Shown: piece after piece, positions 34,711 to 43,457 of the stretch | Layout of the letters: each line of letters opens with the position of its first letter | Position numbering within the stretch: the first letter of the stretch is position 1 | DNA from: an uncultured Duncaniella sp. | Lineage (GTDB): Bacteria > Bacteroidota > Bacteroidia > Bacteroidales > Muribaculaceae | Reading direction: 5' to 3' | DNA length: 64,000 nucleotides | Assembly (NCBI GenBank): GCA_910578615.1 | Contig: CAJTRI010000016.1 | Span: 1-64,000, forward strand | Position numbers and translations under genes: made by a program | Notes under the pieces: model-generated | Database searches by the model: none | Told to the model about the DNA's origin: nothing | The model's input: the letters and a program-made list of their open reading frames with translations, nothing else

Positions 34711-35910
34711 ATGACAAAGAAGAAACTGAAAGCGATATCTCTATTTTCCGGTGCTATGGGGTTGGATTTAGGGATAGAGAAAGCAGGTATAGATATAAGG
34801 CTGTGTGTGGAGATGAACAAACAGGCCGCCTCCACAATAAGGAATAATACAAATATCCCGGTTATTGACAGGGATATAACATCTATACCTACGGCAGAGA
34901 TTCTGGATGTCGCGGGATTGACCCCGGCGGATGTTGATCTGGTAGTCGGCGGCCCTCCGTGTCAGGCTTTCAGTACGGCCGGGGCCAGAAGGGGGCTTGA
35001 TGATTTCAGAGGCAATGTTATTATCCAATATCTCAGAGTGGTGTCTGAGATAAAGCCTAAGTATTTCATTTTAGAGAATGTCAGAGGTATATTGTCTGCC
35101 AAGTTAAACTCATTGCCTGAATCATATAAGGAATATGAAGAGATAAAGGATACAAAAGGCAGTGTGATTAGGTTTCTGGCCAATGAGTTCAGAAAGTTGG
35201 GCTATACTATAAGTTTTGCGTTGTTTAATGCCGCGAATTACGGTGTCCCGCAGGTCAGAGAAAGGGTTATCATATTTGGGGCAAAAGGGAGCAAGAGGAT
35301 ACCGTTGCCACAGCCCACTCATAGTGAGTCAGGCGTGAATGGAACAAAGAAATGGGTGACATTAGGCAGCGTTATCAGCGATCTCCCGGAGCCGGATGAA
35401 TCGGAATTTACCCCGTTGAGCAAAAGGATGCTTCAATATATGCCGTTGGTCAAGGAGGGTGAGAATTGGACCAGCCTGAGGCCGGATGTAGCAAAGGAGG
35501 CAATGGGTAAGGCTTATGATCTGCCCGGTGGTAAGACCGGGTTTCTTAGAAGGTTGTCAAATAAGAAGCCTTCTCCCACATTGGTGACCAGTCCAATCAT
35601 GCCGGCCACTCTGATCTGTCATCCGACCAGCCTGAGGCCTCTGTCAGTGAAAGAATATGCAAGAGTGCAGCAGTTTCCTGATAGTTGGATGTTTAGCGGT
35701 AAAACTGCCGATATATACAAGCAGATAGGAAACGCGGTTCCTGTCGGGCTGGGGTATATGGCAGGCAGGCAGATTGTCAGCTTTGACAATGGCGAACTGA
35801 AAGGAGATGAGGATGGCAATAATATCATACCTTATTCCAGATACAGATATACGACAGACAGAGATATCATACTGTCCGATGTAAAAGACGGTGTATTAAA
35901 TTTTGATTAG
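34711..35910 (+). CDS. DNA (cytosine-5-)-methyltransferase of a type II system
   Basis: 399 residues with C5-methyltransferase motifs in order: I (AISLFSGAMGLDLG, 8-21), IV (GGPPCQAFSTAGARRG, catalytic Cys84), VI (LENVRG, 121-126), VIII (QVRERVIIFG, 181-190) and X (YKQIGNAVPVGLGYMAG, about 340-356). The target recognition region lies around 240-320. Codon use is rich in AGA, AGG and ATA, unlike the neighbours, which indicates transfer. It is followed with no gap by a nuclease candidate. It protects the host from that nuclease; the recognised sequence is unknown. Confidence 0.93.
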   Translation: MTKKKLKAISLFSGAMGLDLGIEKAGIDIRLCVEMNKQAASTIRNNTNIPVIDRDITSIPTAEILDVAGLTPADVDLVVGGPPCQAFSTAGARRGLDDFRGNVIIQYLRVVSEIKPKYFILENVRGILSAKLNSLPESYKEYEEIKDTKGSVIRFLANEFRKLGYTISFALFNAANYGVPQVRERVIIFGAKGSKRIPLPQPTHSESGVNGTKKWVTLGSVISDLPEPDESEFTPLSKRMLQYMPLVKEGENWTSLRPDVAKEAMGKAYDLPGGKTGFLRRLSNKKPSPTLVTSPIMPATLICHPTSLRPLSVKEYARVQQFPDSWMFSGKTADIYKQIGNAVPVGLGYMAGRQIVSFDNGELKGDEDGNNIIPYSRYRYTTDRDIILSDVKDGVLNFD

Positions 35911-36873
35911 ATGGCAGCCACATTATATAATCTGATAGTAAAAGGATGCACCGTATCCTTTGATGGTGTTGCAAGCAGTTCGTTTAAGAACAAGCTTAAT
36001 GTGATAGCGGCTCAGTTCTCCACTATCCGGGGATTTAAGAGCGCATCTATATCTTCGCTGAATAACATCAGGACAATAGAGGGTGATACTTATTTCCGAC
36101 CTCTCACACCAAAGGAGGAGAGAGCGATCATTGCTTTCCAGAATGAGATAGACCCGGAGAGGACGATAGTGCAGAATTTTATAAGGATACTGACCAAAGA
36201 GTTTGTGAGCAGGCAGGTTTACATGTTGTCAGCCATATCAATAGACTCATTTAACGCTAATCCCATATTGTGTTCGGCCCTTAATCTTAAAACTCCCGAA
36301 GAGTTTGTGAGATATAATGCTTATCAGGCGATAGGACGAAGCATAGTGACCTCTATGGGGTTTCTTGTCCAGAATCTGTTACTCTATTCCAATGAATATA
36401 TATTTGATGGAAAGGAATATTTGGAAGGTGGAAGGACTAAATGGGATCTCGTGATAGACAGGCTTGGAGAGGTCAAGTCTTTCTTGGAGATTAAGAGCGG
36501 CTTTAATGATATGGATGCCGCACAGGTAAAGCATTATGCCGACGAGATAAGACTTGTGGAGGAGAATGGAAATAAAGGATATATAGGTATTACCTATGGT
36601 AAAAAGGAAAATGTTACCGTCACCTCCGGGTTGTTAAGGTCATATCTGGATGACTGGGATCGGAAGACTTTGGTTGGAAGGGAATTATGGGACTTTATAT
36701 CAGAGAATGAGAACTATCATACCATTCTGATTGATAATATTGACAGTGTAGCCAATATTGCCCTTCGCAATGAGAGTATTGTGCAAAAGATAGAGGACAG
36801 GATAGAAGAACTCATAAGGGTGTTTTATTCAAGGTATGGAAGCTTGAGGGAGTATTATGACTCTCTTTGGTGA
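35911..36873 (+). CDS. probable type II restriction endonuclease (PD-(D/E)XK)
   Basis: 320 residues, starting right after the methyltransferase stop (TAG then ATG). It resembles no family I can name with confidence. It carries a PD-(D/E)XK-like core: KWDLVIDRLGEVKSFLEIKS (177-196), with Asp179 and the pair Glu193-x-Lys195. Helices precede and follow the core. AT-rich codon use is shared with the methyltransferase, so the two entered together. Gene order and the core motif support the assignment; the specificity is not known. Confidence 0.7.
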   Translation: MAATLYNLIVKGCTVSFDGVASSSFKNKLNVIAAQFSTIRGFKSASISSLNNIRTIEGDTYFRPLTPKEERAIIAFQNEIDPERTIVQNFIRILTKEFVSRQVYMLSAISIDSFNANPILCSALNLKTPEEFVRYNAYQAIGRSIVTSMGFLVQNLLLYSNEYIFDGKEYLEGGRTKWDLVIDRLGEVKSFLEIKSGFNDMDAAQVKHYADEIRLVEENGNKGYIGITYGKKENVTVTSGLLRSYLDDWDRKTLVGRELWDFISENENYHTILIDNIDSVANIALRNESIVQKIEDRIEELIRVFYSRYGSLREYYDSLW

Positions 36874-36971
36874 AGATTACCTGAATATGGTTTCCCTATG
36901 ATGGGAAATAAAGACATTGGTTGAACGGATAGCAGGACAGATTATCTTGTGGGGTATCTGAGGAGATGCGC

Positions 36972-37727
36972 TCAGAAGGGATTTTTGTAGCGACCGAGGA
37001 GTTGGCGGCTGAAATGGACAAAGAAGCTGACATCGTCAACGAAATATCTGCGGAACATGCGTTTAGGCTCGCACAGGAACCGATAGAACCATTCCATGCA
37101 GATTTTCTGTACCCATCGCGGGGCACGGCGTATGTTTCCGGCCTCGAAGTCGATGGTGGCGCCAAGCGCCATCCACAGCCGTATACCGGGCATTCGGTCA
37201 CGGTGGGCTGTGATAAATAGTTCCTGTTTGGGTGCTCCAAGCCCTACGAGACACACGGTGGCTCCTGACCCGTTGACCTCGGCGATGATTCGGTATATCT
37301 CTGCGGGTGATTTTTCAAACCCGAAAGGTGGAGAGTATGTGCCTACGACAATCTCTCTCCCTACTCTTGCGTTGATGCGTCTTGCGGCTTCGGCTGCAAC
37401 CCCTTCTCTCGCTCCCAGAAGGAATATGCGGCAGTCTGGGTCGGAGGCATGATGGAGGTAGTAGTCAGTGAAAAAGCTGCTTCCCGGGATTGCCTCGGGG
37501 ATGGGGGAGGGGAGTAGCCGGGAACAAACCCGGAGTATGCGGCTGTCACAGACAATCCATTCAGCACGCCGGTAGGCATCGTAGAAACGCCTGTCGCGTT
37601 GAAGCTTGACAAGATGGTCGAGGTTGGGCGTGAAGAGCATTCCCTCGTCAAGGGAGTCGAGCAATTCTTGCCGGGTGACTGCGAGGACGGGGATATTGAG
37701 TATGGTGGTGGAGGGAATATGTGTCAT
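36972..37727 (-). CDS. WecG/TagA/CpsF family glycosyltransferase (GT26)
   Basis: 251 residues. Family motifs: TPNLDHLVKLQRDRRFYDAY near the start, with the Thr, Asn and Asp of the GT26 active site; RIFLLGAREGVAAEAARRIN; VGLGAPKQELFI; and ALGATIDFEAGNIRRAPRWVQ. Such enzymes add N-acetylmannosamine-type sugars to lipid-linked intermediates at the inner membrane. It lies 27 bases after the wbqC-like gene and just left of it in the same leftward operon. It is therefore likely to take part in surface glycan synthesis. Confidence 0.92.
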   Translation of the reverse strand: MTHIPSTTILNIPVLAVTRQELLDSLDEGMLFTPNLDHLVKLQRDRRFYDAYRRAEWIVCDSRILRVCSRLLPSPIPEAIPGSSFFTDYYLHHASDPDCRIFLLGAREGVAAEAARRINARVGREIVVGTYSPPFGFEKSPAEIYRIIAEVNGSGATVCLVGLGAPKQELFITAHRDRMPGIRLWMALGATIDFEAGNIRRAPRWVQKICMEWFYRFLCEPKRMFRRYFVDDVSFFVHFSRQLLGRYKNPF

Positions 37728-37754
37728 CCCTGCAAATTTACAACAAATAATCCG

Positions 37755-38402
37755 TCATTGCAACTGCCGGGGCGCTATCTCTATGCCGGGACGGATGTCG
37801 TTAAGATATATCTGTGCCTCGGGGCCGAGGTTGAAGATAAGGTCAAGGATGCTGAGGCCCGGGATAAAGCCGAGACGGTCAGCCCGTATCTGACGGTATA
37901 TCCCGCAGTCGGGAAGCGAGGAAGGCGGCAATGCCGGTGTTTTTGCTCCCGGTAATGGGGAAATGCCGAGTATGTCGCGTATCTGCGTGTCCCAGGCAAG
38001 GGCGAGGTCTCGGAGCAGGGGATAGCGCTCCTCGACTCCCACTGTCAGCATCGGGAGAAAGCGGTCTATGTAGAACTCGAAGTAAGGGGTGCGCCCGTAT
38101 GCGCTTTCGAGAGCCACGCGGTGTACATCCCACCAGGCGCCGTGGGTGGAAATCTCGATTTGTTCCCACCGGCATCGCGAGGATGCCGGACGGGCTATCG
38201 GGACTGTGAGGCTCAGCCGGCCTCTGGTATCGGCTATGTCGAAACGGTGGGTGTCCTTGTCGCGTTTGTCGAAAGGTCTTGTCCAGTCCTGAAAGGATGA
38301 GCCACAGGCCCAGGCAAGGGCATAGTCTGACACTCCCGCACACAGTCGTGGCGGGAGTGTCAGGTGTAGGTCGGGGTATGCTACGGGGCGTTGCGGCATC
38401 AT
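37755..38402 (-). CDS. WbqC-like family protein
   Basis: 215 residues. It resembles the WbqC-like family by size, position after lepB and the segments YALAWACGSSFQDWTRPFDK, RLSLTVPIARP, HGAWWDVHRVALESAYGRTP and FYIDRFLP. The family is found in O-antigen and other polysaccharide loci, but its reaction is not established. It overlaps the lepB stop by 4 bases. The first codons contain a 12-bp hairpin (38328-38362) that might slow its translation. Confidence 0.75.
   Translation of the reverse strand: MMPQRPVAYPDLHLTLPPRLCAGVSDYALAWACGSSFQDWTRPFDKRDKDTHRFDIADTRGRLSLTVPIARPASSRCRWEQIEISTHGAWWDVHRVALESAYGRTPYFEFYIDRFLPMLTVGVEERYPLLRDLALAWDTQIRDILGISPLPGAKTPALPPSSLPDCGIYRQIRADRLGFIPGLSILDLIFNLGPEAQIYLNDIRPGIEIAPRQLQ
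38328..38362 (-). repeat. hairpin inside the start of the wbqC-like gene
   Basis: A perfect 12-base-pair stem (38328-38339 with 38351-38362; core CACTCCCGC) with an 11-base loop lies about 40 bases into the coding region. It could be a coding coincidence, a partial terminator that lowers distal expression, or a structure limiting translation. Confidence 0.5.
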
Positions 38403-39853
38403 TTGTCAGGGTTGGCGTCACGTAGGATGCGGTTCCAGCGTATGCCGCCGTTGAAGATGGAACGGTCTTTGTCAAACGAGATGAGCACCCGTTCGGGCCG
38501 TCCTACGATGTGGTCTTCGGGAACGAATCCCCAGTATCGGGAGTCGAGCGAGTTGTCGCGGTTGTCGCCCATCATGAAATAATAGTCCATCTTGAAGGTA
38601 TAGTAGTCCTGAGGCTTACCTCCTATATATACCTTTCCGTCCCGGAGTGTGGCATCGTGGTTGCCCTCATAGTCACGGATCACGCGTCCATATATGCCCC
38701 ATGCGCGAGGCGTGAGCCTTAGGCGTGTTCCTTTTTTAGGAATCCATATGGTGCCATAGTCGGCGCGTGTCCATGTGTCGGCTTCGCCGGCGGGGTATAG
38801 TATCTCGCCGTCACTTGCCGGCATCTTCATTATCTTGGCAGTGTTCTTGTCTGCCTCGATGGCCTTGACCATGGCCGGGGTGAGGGGCGATACGTAGACC
38901 GGGGGAACGCTACCGTCGGGGTTTACTGTGAAACCGAGGGTTCGGAGAGCCTGTATGTCATCGGGCGTGACTGGGACGCGGTGGCGGTCATCGACGGCTA
39001 TTTCAAGGTCTTCCCATACCTTCTCTATATCGGTACCTTCGCCGAACTGGTAGTAATAGTTGAACTGTACGTTCTCGGGCTGTGGAATCGGTGCTCCGTT
39101 GATGAATATCTCTCCGTCCACGATTTTTAGACGGTCGCCTGGAAGTCCGACCGCACGTTTTACATAGTTCTCTCGGCGGTCAACGGGTCGGTAGACAATC
39201 TCGCCGAATGTCTGAGGATTGTTATGGACGTTCTCACGGCCATACATCTTGACGAGAGTGTAATAGTCGGGGTTCTGTACTTTTATAGCCACTGTGTCGC
39301 CGGCGGGAAAGTTGAACACCACTATGTCTCCGCGTTCCACCTTGCCGAGGCCGGCGAGACGGTGGTATTTCCACTGCGGGTGGTCGAGATAGCTCTTGGT
39401 ATTGATGACAGGGAAGGTGTTCTGTACCAGAGGGAAATGGATAGGGGTGTTGGGTACACGTGGCCCGTAGGCCATCTTGTTGACCCACAGGTAGTCACCG
39501 ACGAGGAGTGATTTTTCGAGCGATGATGATGGTATCTGGTAGTTCTGCCCTATGAAGGTAAATACGAAGTATACAAGCACGAGGGCATACACTATTGCGT
39601 CCACCCAGCTCATTATGCCACGGATGGCGGGATTCTTCGACTTCTTCCACCATGTCAGCGGGATATAGCCGGTGATGTAAATGTCGAGCAGCAGGAACCA
39701 GGCGAGGGCCACCCACCAGTTGCCGAGCCATGCCACCCATAGGAAGAAGATGAGCGAGACTATGCCGAATCTTATCCACCGTGTTTTTTTCGTGGCTTTT
39801 ATGCGGGCTTCGAAGTCGTCACGCAGATTCTTTTTGTCAGTGTTCCCGTTCAT
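38399..39853 (-). CDS. lepB: signal peptidase I LepB
   Basis: Inner-membrane serine protease that removes signal peptides. 484 residues, long for the family but typical of Bacteroidales, with an insert between the catalytic parts. There are about three hydrophobic helices in the first 110 residues. The catalytic Ser is in QIPSSSLEKSLLVGDYLWVN and the catalytic Lys in NYVKRAVGLPGDRLKI. The conserved box E is MMGDNRDNSLDSRYWGFVP. It overlaps dapB upstream and the wbqC-like gene downstream by 4 bases each, so translation is coupled. Confidence 0.93.
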   Translation of the reverse strand: MNGNTDKKNLRDDFEARIKATKKTRWIRFGIVSLIFFLWVAWLGNWWVALAWFLLLDIYITGYIPLTWWKKSKNPAIRGIMSWVDAIVYALVLVYFVFTFIGQNYQIPSSSLEKSLLVGDYLWVNKMAYGPRVPNTPIHFPLVQNTFPVINTKSYLDHPQWKYHRLAGLGKVERGDIVVFNFPAGDTVAIKVQNPDYYTLVKMYGRENVHNNPQTFGEIVYRPVDRRENYVKRAVGLPGDRLKIVDGEIFINGAPIPQPENVQFNYYYQFGEGTDIEKVWEDLEIAVDDRHRVPVTPDDIQALRTLGFTVNPDGSVPPVYVSPLTPAMVKAIEADKNTAKIMKMPASDGEILYPAGEADTWTRADYGTIWIPKKGTRLRLTPRAWGIYGRVIRDYEGNHDATLRDGKVYIGGKPQDYYTFKMDYYFMMGDNRDNSLDSRYWGFVPEDHIVGRPERVLISFDKDRSIFNGGIRWNRILRDANPDK

Positions 39854-40644
39854 TTCAACAGTTCCTCCATCATTTGGTCAATGGTGAATATGCCTTTGCG
39901 TCCGGCTATCCATTCGGCGGCCATTACGGCGCCGAGGGCAAACCCGTCGCGAGACTTTGCGGAGTGTTCTATGGTGATGATGTCAACCGGCGAGTCCCAT
40001 TTGATGGTGTGTATTCCCGGCACTTCACCGTTACGTAGAGACAGGATGGGAAGGGTGTCGGCATCCACGCGGTCAAGGGCTTCCCCTGCGGCTTTGAGCT
40101 GCGCGTCGCGTTCGTCAGGGGTGGCATTGGCCCAAACGATTCCGGCGTCAGTCCAAGAGGTGATTTTCTTGTCCTCTTCCATTATGCCTTCGGCAAGTGT
40201 AAGGGCGGTGCCGGAGGGGTGGTCGAGCTTGTGGATGTGGTGAACCTCGGTCATGGTGGGCCTGTATTGCGGGAGGTGTCCCATGATTGATGCGAGTCTG
40301 CGCGATATGACGTTGAACACGTTGACGCCTATGCTGAAATTGCTTGATGCAAGCAATGCGCCTCCCTGCTCACTGACGGCTTTCTCCACGGCTTCTCGCT
40401 TCTCGCCCCATCCGGTAGATCCACACACTACGGGCACCCCGTGTCCAGATGCACGGACAATGTTGTCCGGCGCTGTGGCAGGGGTGGTGAACTCTATAGC
40501 GACATCGGCTGTGCCGAAGGCTTCGCCGTCCATATCGTCACTGTTCTCCGTGTCTATCACAGCCACTATCTCGTGGCCTCTTTCAAGGGCTATGCGCTCT
40601 ATGGCATGTCCCATTTTACCATATCCAATAATAGCGATTTTCAT
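39850..40644 (-). CDS. dapB: 4-hydroxy-tetrahydrodipicolinate reductase DapB
   Basis: NAD(P)H enzyme of lysine and diaminopimelate synthesis, supplying peptidoglycan. 264 residues. The Rossmann start is IAIIGYGKMGHAIERIA. The catalytic region reads EVHHIHKLDHPSGTALTLAEG (His-His...Lys). It ends with RDGFALGAVMAAEWI and the helix GIFTIDQMM. It is the first gene of the leftward dapB-lepB-wbqC-GT26 operon and overlaps lepB by 4 bases. Its promoter box ends 8 bases before the ATG. Confidence 0.95.
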   Translation of the reverse strand: MKIAIIGYGKMGHAIERIALERGHEIVAVIDTENSDDMDGEAFGTADVAIEFTTPATAPDNIVRASGHGVPVVCGSTGWGEKREAVEKAVSEQGGALLASSNFSIGVNVFNVISRRLASIMGHLPQYRPTMTEVHHIHKLDHPSGTALTLAEGIMEEDKKITSWTDAGIVWANATPDERDAQLKAAGEALDRVDADTLPILSLRNGEVPGIHTIKWDSPVDIITIEHSAKSRDGFALGAVMAAEWIAGRKGIFTIDQMMEELLK

Positions 40645-40652
40645 ATTGCCCG

Positions 40653-40660
40653 CAAAGGTA
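40653..40660 (-). promoter_or_regulatory. -7 box of the dapB operon
   Basis: Leftward TACCTTTG, a full -7 match, 8 bases before the ATG at 40644, so the mRNA leader would be only a few nucleotides. Confidence 0.6.
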
Positions 40661-40917
40661 AGAAAAAAACTTCATTAAAACATATAAGTGAGTGACATAC
40701 AATGCCATCAAAGGATAATGGCATTATGATAGTGTTAAATTCGGGAATGATAAAAATACAATAATTTGCATCGTTTCACATTCGGGAGAGAGTGTGAAAT
40801 AGGGTTGAGGTTTTTTAGGTTATTTTTACACTCACGCCCAACGCGCTGTAATATAGCTGGTTACTTGCTCTCAGGCTTCGTGCTTGGTATGTTTTTTTGT
40901 CCTTATAGAAGATTGCG

Positions 40918-40949
40918 TTTGGTTAAGATGCTCAGAATGACTATCTTTG
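40918..40949 (+). promoter_or_regulatory. promoter of ndk
   Basis: TTTG at 40918-40921, a 20-base spacer and TATCTTTG at 40942-40949: both boxes exact. Start near 40955, leader about 35 nt. Confidence 0.82.
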
Positions 40950-40990
40950 AAGCACAAGAAAATCAATTGCAAACAATCGTTAAAACAAAA

Positions 40991-41458
40991 ATGGAACAGA
41001 CACTCGTCATCTTTAAGCCGTCATCTGTCGAGCGCCATCTCGTAGGTGAGATTCTCGCCCGTTTTGAGCGCAAAGGGCTGGTTATAGCCGGGATGAAGAT
41101 GATGCAGCTTGACGAGACGTTGCTACGTGAGCATTATGCCCATCTGGTGCATCTCCCGTTCTTCCATGAGATTGTAGACTCCATGACCGCAAGTCCTGTG
41201 ATAGTGATGTGTCTGCGCGGCGTAGAGGCTGTCAGCGTGGTGCGTGCCATGACCGGCTCCACCAACGGACGTCAGGCCGCTCCGGGCACTGTGCGCGGGG
41301 ACTTTGCCATGTCGAACCAGGAAAACATGATCCACGCCTCGGCCAGTCCCGAAGATGCGGAAGCCGAGCTGAAACGCTTCTTCGCGCCCGGTGAGATTTT
41401 TGACTACTACCCCGCCGCGATGGGCTTCATCAACGGTGTCTCAGAAATTAATCAATAA
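40991..41458 (+). CDS. ndk: nucleoside diphosphate kinase Ndk
   Basis: Equalises nucleoside triphosphate pools through a phosphohistidine. 155 residues from MEQTLVIFKPSSVERHLVGE, the normal start. The upstream extension to 40766 covers the promoter and is rejected. The active-site region reads RGDFAMSNQENMIHASASPE, with the catalytic His. GSTNGRQAAPGTVR is the nucleotide-binding loop. The M23 peptidase gene follows 47 bases later, probably on the same transcript, which ends at 42411-42447. Confidence 0.94.
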   Translation: MEQTLVIFKPSSVERHLVGEILARFERKGLVIAGMKMMQLDETLLREHYAHLVHLPFFHEIVDSMTASPVIVMCLRGVEAVSVVRAMTGSTNGRQAAPGTVRGDFAMSNQENMIHASASPEDAEAELKRFFAPGEIFDYYPAAMGFINGVSEINQ

Positions 41459-41505
41459 TATTGTCGAACAGAATAAGCCTCTTGCCACGAAAACAAGATA
41501 ACGTA

Positions 41506-42336
41506 ATGAACTTTACTGCAAAGATACTTCTCTCCGTCTCTCTTCTCGTCACAACTCTCTCATTCACATCCTCGGCCCAGCGCCGTCTGCCGGCTTCGCA
41601 TTCCCGCGAACACAACATGCTTCTTGCCAATCAGAAGCCATCGGTCAATCCTTTCAAGATAGAGAACAACAATATGCTCCTTGACCAGATACGGGAGCGT
41701 GAACAGGCTGATATAGCCACCGATGCCGAGATTTACTCCAAATTCTGGGCCTCTGACCGTGTAAACCCTTATGGCACAGCCGTGACTATCCCGGAGCATA
41801 AGAATATAGATGTGAGTGAATATGTCGCCCCGGTGAAGGGTATCGTTACTTCCGGCTATGGTTATCGCTCGCGTTTCCGCCGTATGCACTATGGCGTAGA
41901 CCTGAGTCTGCATGTCGGTGACACCGTCCGTGCCGCGTTCTCTGGCAAAGTACGCCTCACCAAATACGAGGCCCGTGGATATGGCTACTATGTGGTAATG
42001 CGCCATGACAACGGCATGGAGACTGTCTATGGTCATCTCTCGCGTTTCCTTGTTAAACCTGACCAGGTGGTAAAGGCCGGCGATCCCATAGCCCTCGGCG
42101 GTAACACGGGGCGTTCTACCGGGCCGCATCTGCATTTCGAGACCCGTTATCTCGGTATAGCCGTCAATCCTGCCGCTATCATAGACTTTGACAACCGAGT
42201 GGTGCATAAGGATGTATTTGCATTCGACAAGACCACCTACAACAAGTCAAAGAAATACGCACCCTCCAAGCGAGTGTCAAAAAAAGGTCGTGCGTATGCC
42301 AAACGCAAATCGGCAGCCAAGCGTCGCCGCAGATAA
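41506..42336 (+). CDS. M23 family metallopeptidase (LytM domain)
   Basis: 276 residues with a signal peptide (MNFTAKILLSVSLLVTTLSF). The frame opens earlier with a TTG at 41461, but the signal supports 41506. The LytM domain has both zinc motifs intact: MHYGVDLSLHVGD (HxxxD) and GPHLHFETRYLG (HxH). So it is probably an active peptidoglycan endopeptidase in the periplasm. The last 40 residues are strongly basic (Lys/Arg-rich) and may bind the wall or nucleic acid. Confidence 0.9.
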   Translation: MNFTAKILLSVSLLVTTLSFTSSAQRRLPASHSREHNMLLANQKPSVNPFKIENNNMLLDQIREREQADIATDAEIYSKFWASDRVNPYGTAVTIPEHKNIDVSEYVAPVKGIVTSGYGYRSRFRRMHYGVDLSLHVGDTVRAAFSGKVRLTKYEARGYGYYVVMRHDNGMETVYGHLSRFLVKPDQVVKAGDPIALGGNTGRSTGPHLHFETRYLGIAVNPAAIIDFDNRVVHKDVFAFDKTTYNKSKKYAPSKRVSKKGRAYAKRKSAAKRRRR

Positions 42337-42410
42337 CGCGGGCGCGGGGAAGATGAAACCGTGTGACACATCCTGCCGGTTCCATAAAAAATCCCGGTTT
42401 AAAGAAAATG

Positions 42411-42447
42411 GACATCGGGGCGTCATCGCGACGTCCCGATGTCTTTT
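42411..42447 (+). terminator. intrinsic terminator of ndk-M23
   Basis: A 14-base-pair stem with one G-T pair (42411-42424 with 42430-42443; core GACATCGGG) and a 5-base loop is followed by TTTT. Confidence 0.8.
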
Positions 42448-42543
42448 AACCTTAAATCTAATACCATGAAAACACAGTGCAAATATAGTAACTATGCCAT
42501 AATAACCTTCCATGCTCCGATATAGTTCACGAGATAGTCCGAT

Positions 42544-42557
42544 TTAACATATGTTAA
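42544..42557. promoter_or_regulatory. palindrome upstream of the response regulator
   Basis: TTAACATATGTTAA is a perfect 14-bp palindrome about 180 bases before the response regulator start, a size suited to a dimeric DNA-binding protein. The function is inferred from symmetry only. Confidence 0.35.
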
Positions 42558-42734
42558 CCAAGTAAAAGAAAAAAAAGTATTAATTTAGCGTCCTAAACAG
42601 GTAGTTGGCTGGTTGGTAGACTGTCACCGGCCGGTTAGGGATAAGAACAGATTCAATATATTGCATTCGCAGGCTGCTTCGGAAGGGTAAAGATTATATG
42701 GCTGCGGATGACTGAATGATAAGTTATAAGAGAT

Positions 42735-43457
42735 ATGAACGCACGTATATTAGCCATAGATGACGAAGAGTCAATCTGCGAGATAATAAGATACAACCTT
42801 AACAGGGAAGGCCACCATGTAGACACGGCATTCAGTGCCGAAGAGGCACTTGAAATGGATTTGCGCAAGTATGACCTTTTCATTGTCGACATCATGATGG
42901 AGGAAATGAGCGGGTTTGACTTTGCCAAGCGTCTGCGCAGCGGGGAAGGAACCGAGGATGTGCCCATCATCTTCTGTTCGGCTCTCAACGGAGAGGAGGA
43001 TACTGTCACAGGACTGAATATCGGTGCCGACGACTATGTCACAAAGCCTTTCAAGATGAGCGAGCTTATTGCGAGGGTCAACGCCGTGTTGCGTAGGGCC
43101 GCTTTTGCACGCAAGGCCGCCGAGGCTTCCGCCATATCTTCAAACGATGACGTTCTTGAGAAACCTATCGAATACAAAGGTCTCGTGCTCGATCCCAACA
43201 GCAAGGAATGCTACATTGACGGTATCCCGGTGTCGCTTACCAAGACAGAGTTTGAGATTCTTGAGTTTTTTCTGACCCATCGCAACCGCATATATTCGCG
43301 TGAGGAAATCATACGCCGTGTCTGGGCGGATGACGTTGTGGTCACCACGCGCACCATCGATACCAATATCACCCGTCTCCGCAAGAAGATAGGGGCCTAC
43401 GGCAACAATATTGAAACCCGCCTTGGATTCGGATATGGGTTTAAAGAGAAGGATTAA
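42735..43457 (+). CDS. OmpR-family response regulator (RprY-like)
   Basis: 240 residues. The receiver domain has the acidic pair at Asp9-Asp10, phosphoacceptor Asp52 (DLFIVDIMM) and the Lys of DDYVTKPFKMSELIARV. A winged-helix output domain follows (VSLTKTEFEILEFFLTHRNR, VVTTRTIDTNITRLRKKIG). The sensor kinase overlaps its end, so they form one two-component system. Similarity and layout recall the RprX/RprY pair of Bacteroides (inference). Confidence 0.92.
   Translation: MNARILAIDDEESICEIIRYNLNREGHHVDTAFSAEEALEMDLRKYDLFIVDIMMEEMSGFDFAKRLRSGEGTEDVPIIFCSALNGEEDTVTGLNIGADDYVTKPFKMSELIARVNAVLRRAAFARKAAEASAISSNDDVLEKPIEYKGLVLDPNSKECYIDGIPVSLTKTEFEILEFFLTHRNRIYSREEIIRRVWADDVVVTTRTIDTNITRLRKKIGAYGNNIETRLGFGYGFKEKD

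Larger units (their letters stand above)
40645..40990. other. divergent intergenic region dapB / ndk
   Basis: It holds the leftward dapB -7 box (40653-40660) and the complete ndk promoter (40918-40949). The stretch 40690-40900 between them has no recognised element. An open frame from 40766 into ndk is only a 5' extension with no family match. Confidence 0.6.
42337..42734. other. intergenic region upstream of the two-component genes
   Basis: It contains the terminator 42411-42447, a 14-bp palindrome (42544-42557), an AT-rich tract with an imperfect -7 box near 42580, and a GC-rich imperfect repeat near 42602-42640. No gene is seen. Confidence 0.55.

Noticed and set aside
35911..36873. Assignment of the nuclease to a named restriction family such as ScaI-like
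   Set aside because: I only see the general D...ExK core; no family-specific motif could be confirmed by eye.
40766..40990. N-terminal extension of ndk
   Set aside because: It covers the promoter boxes at 40918-40949, and the family start is at 40991.
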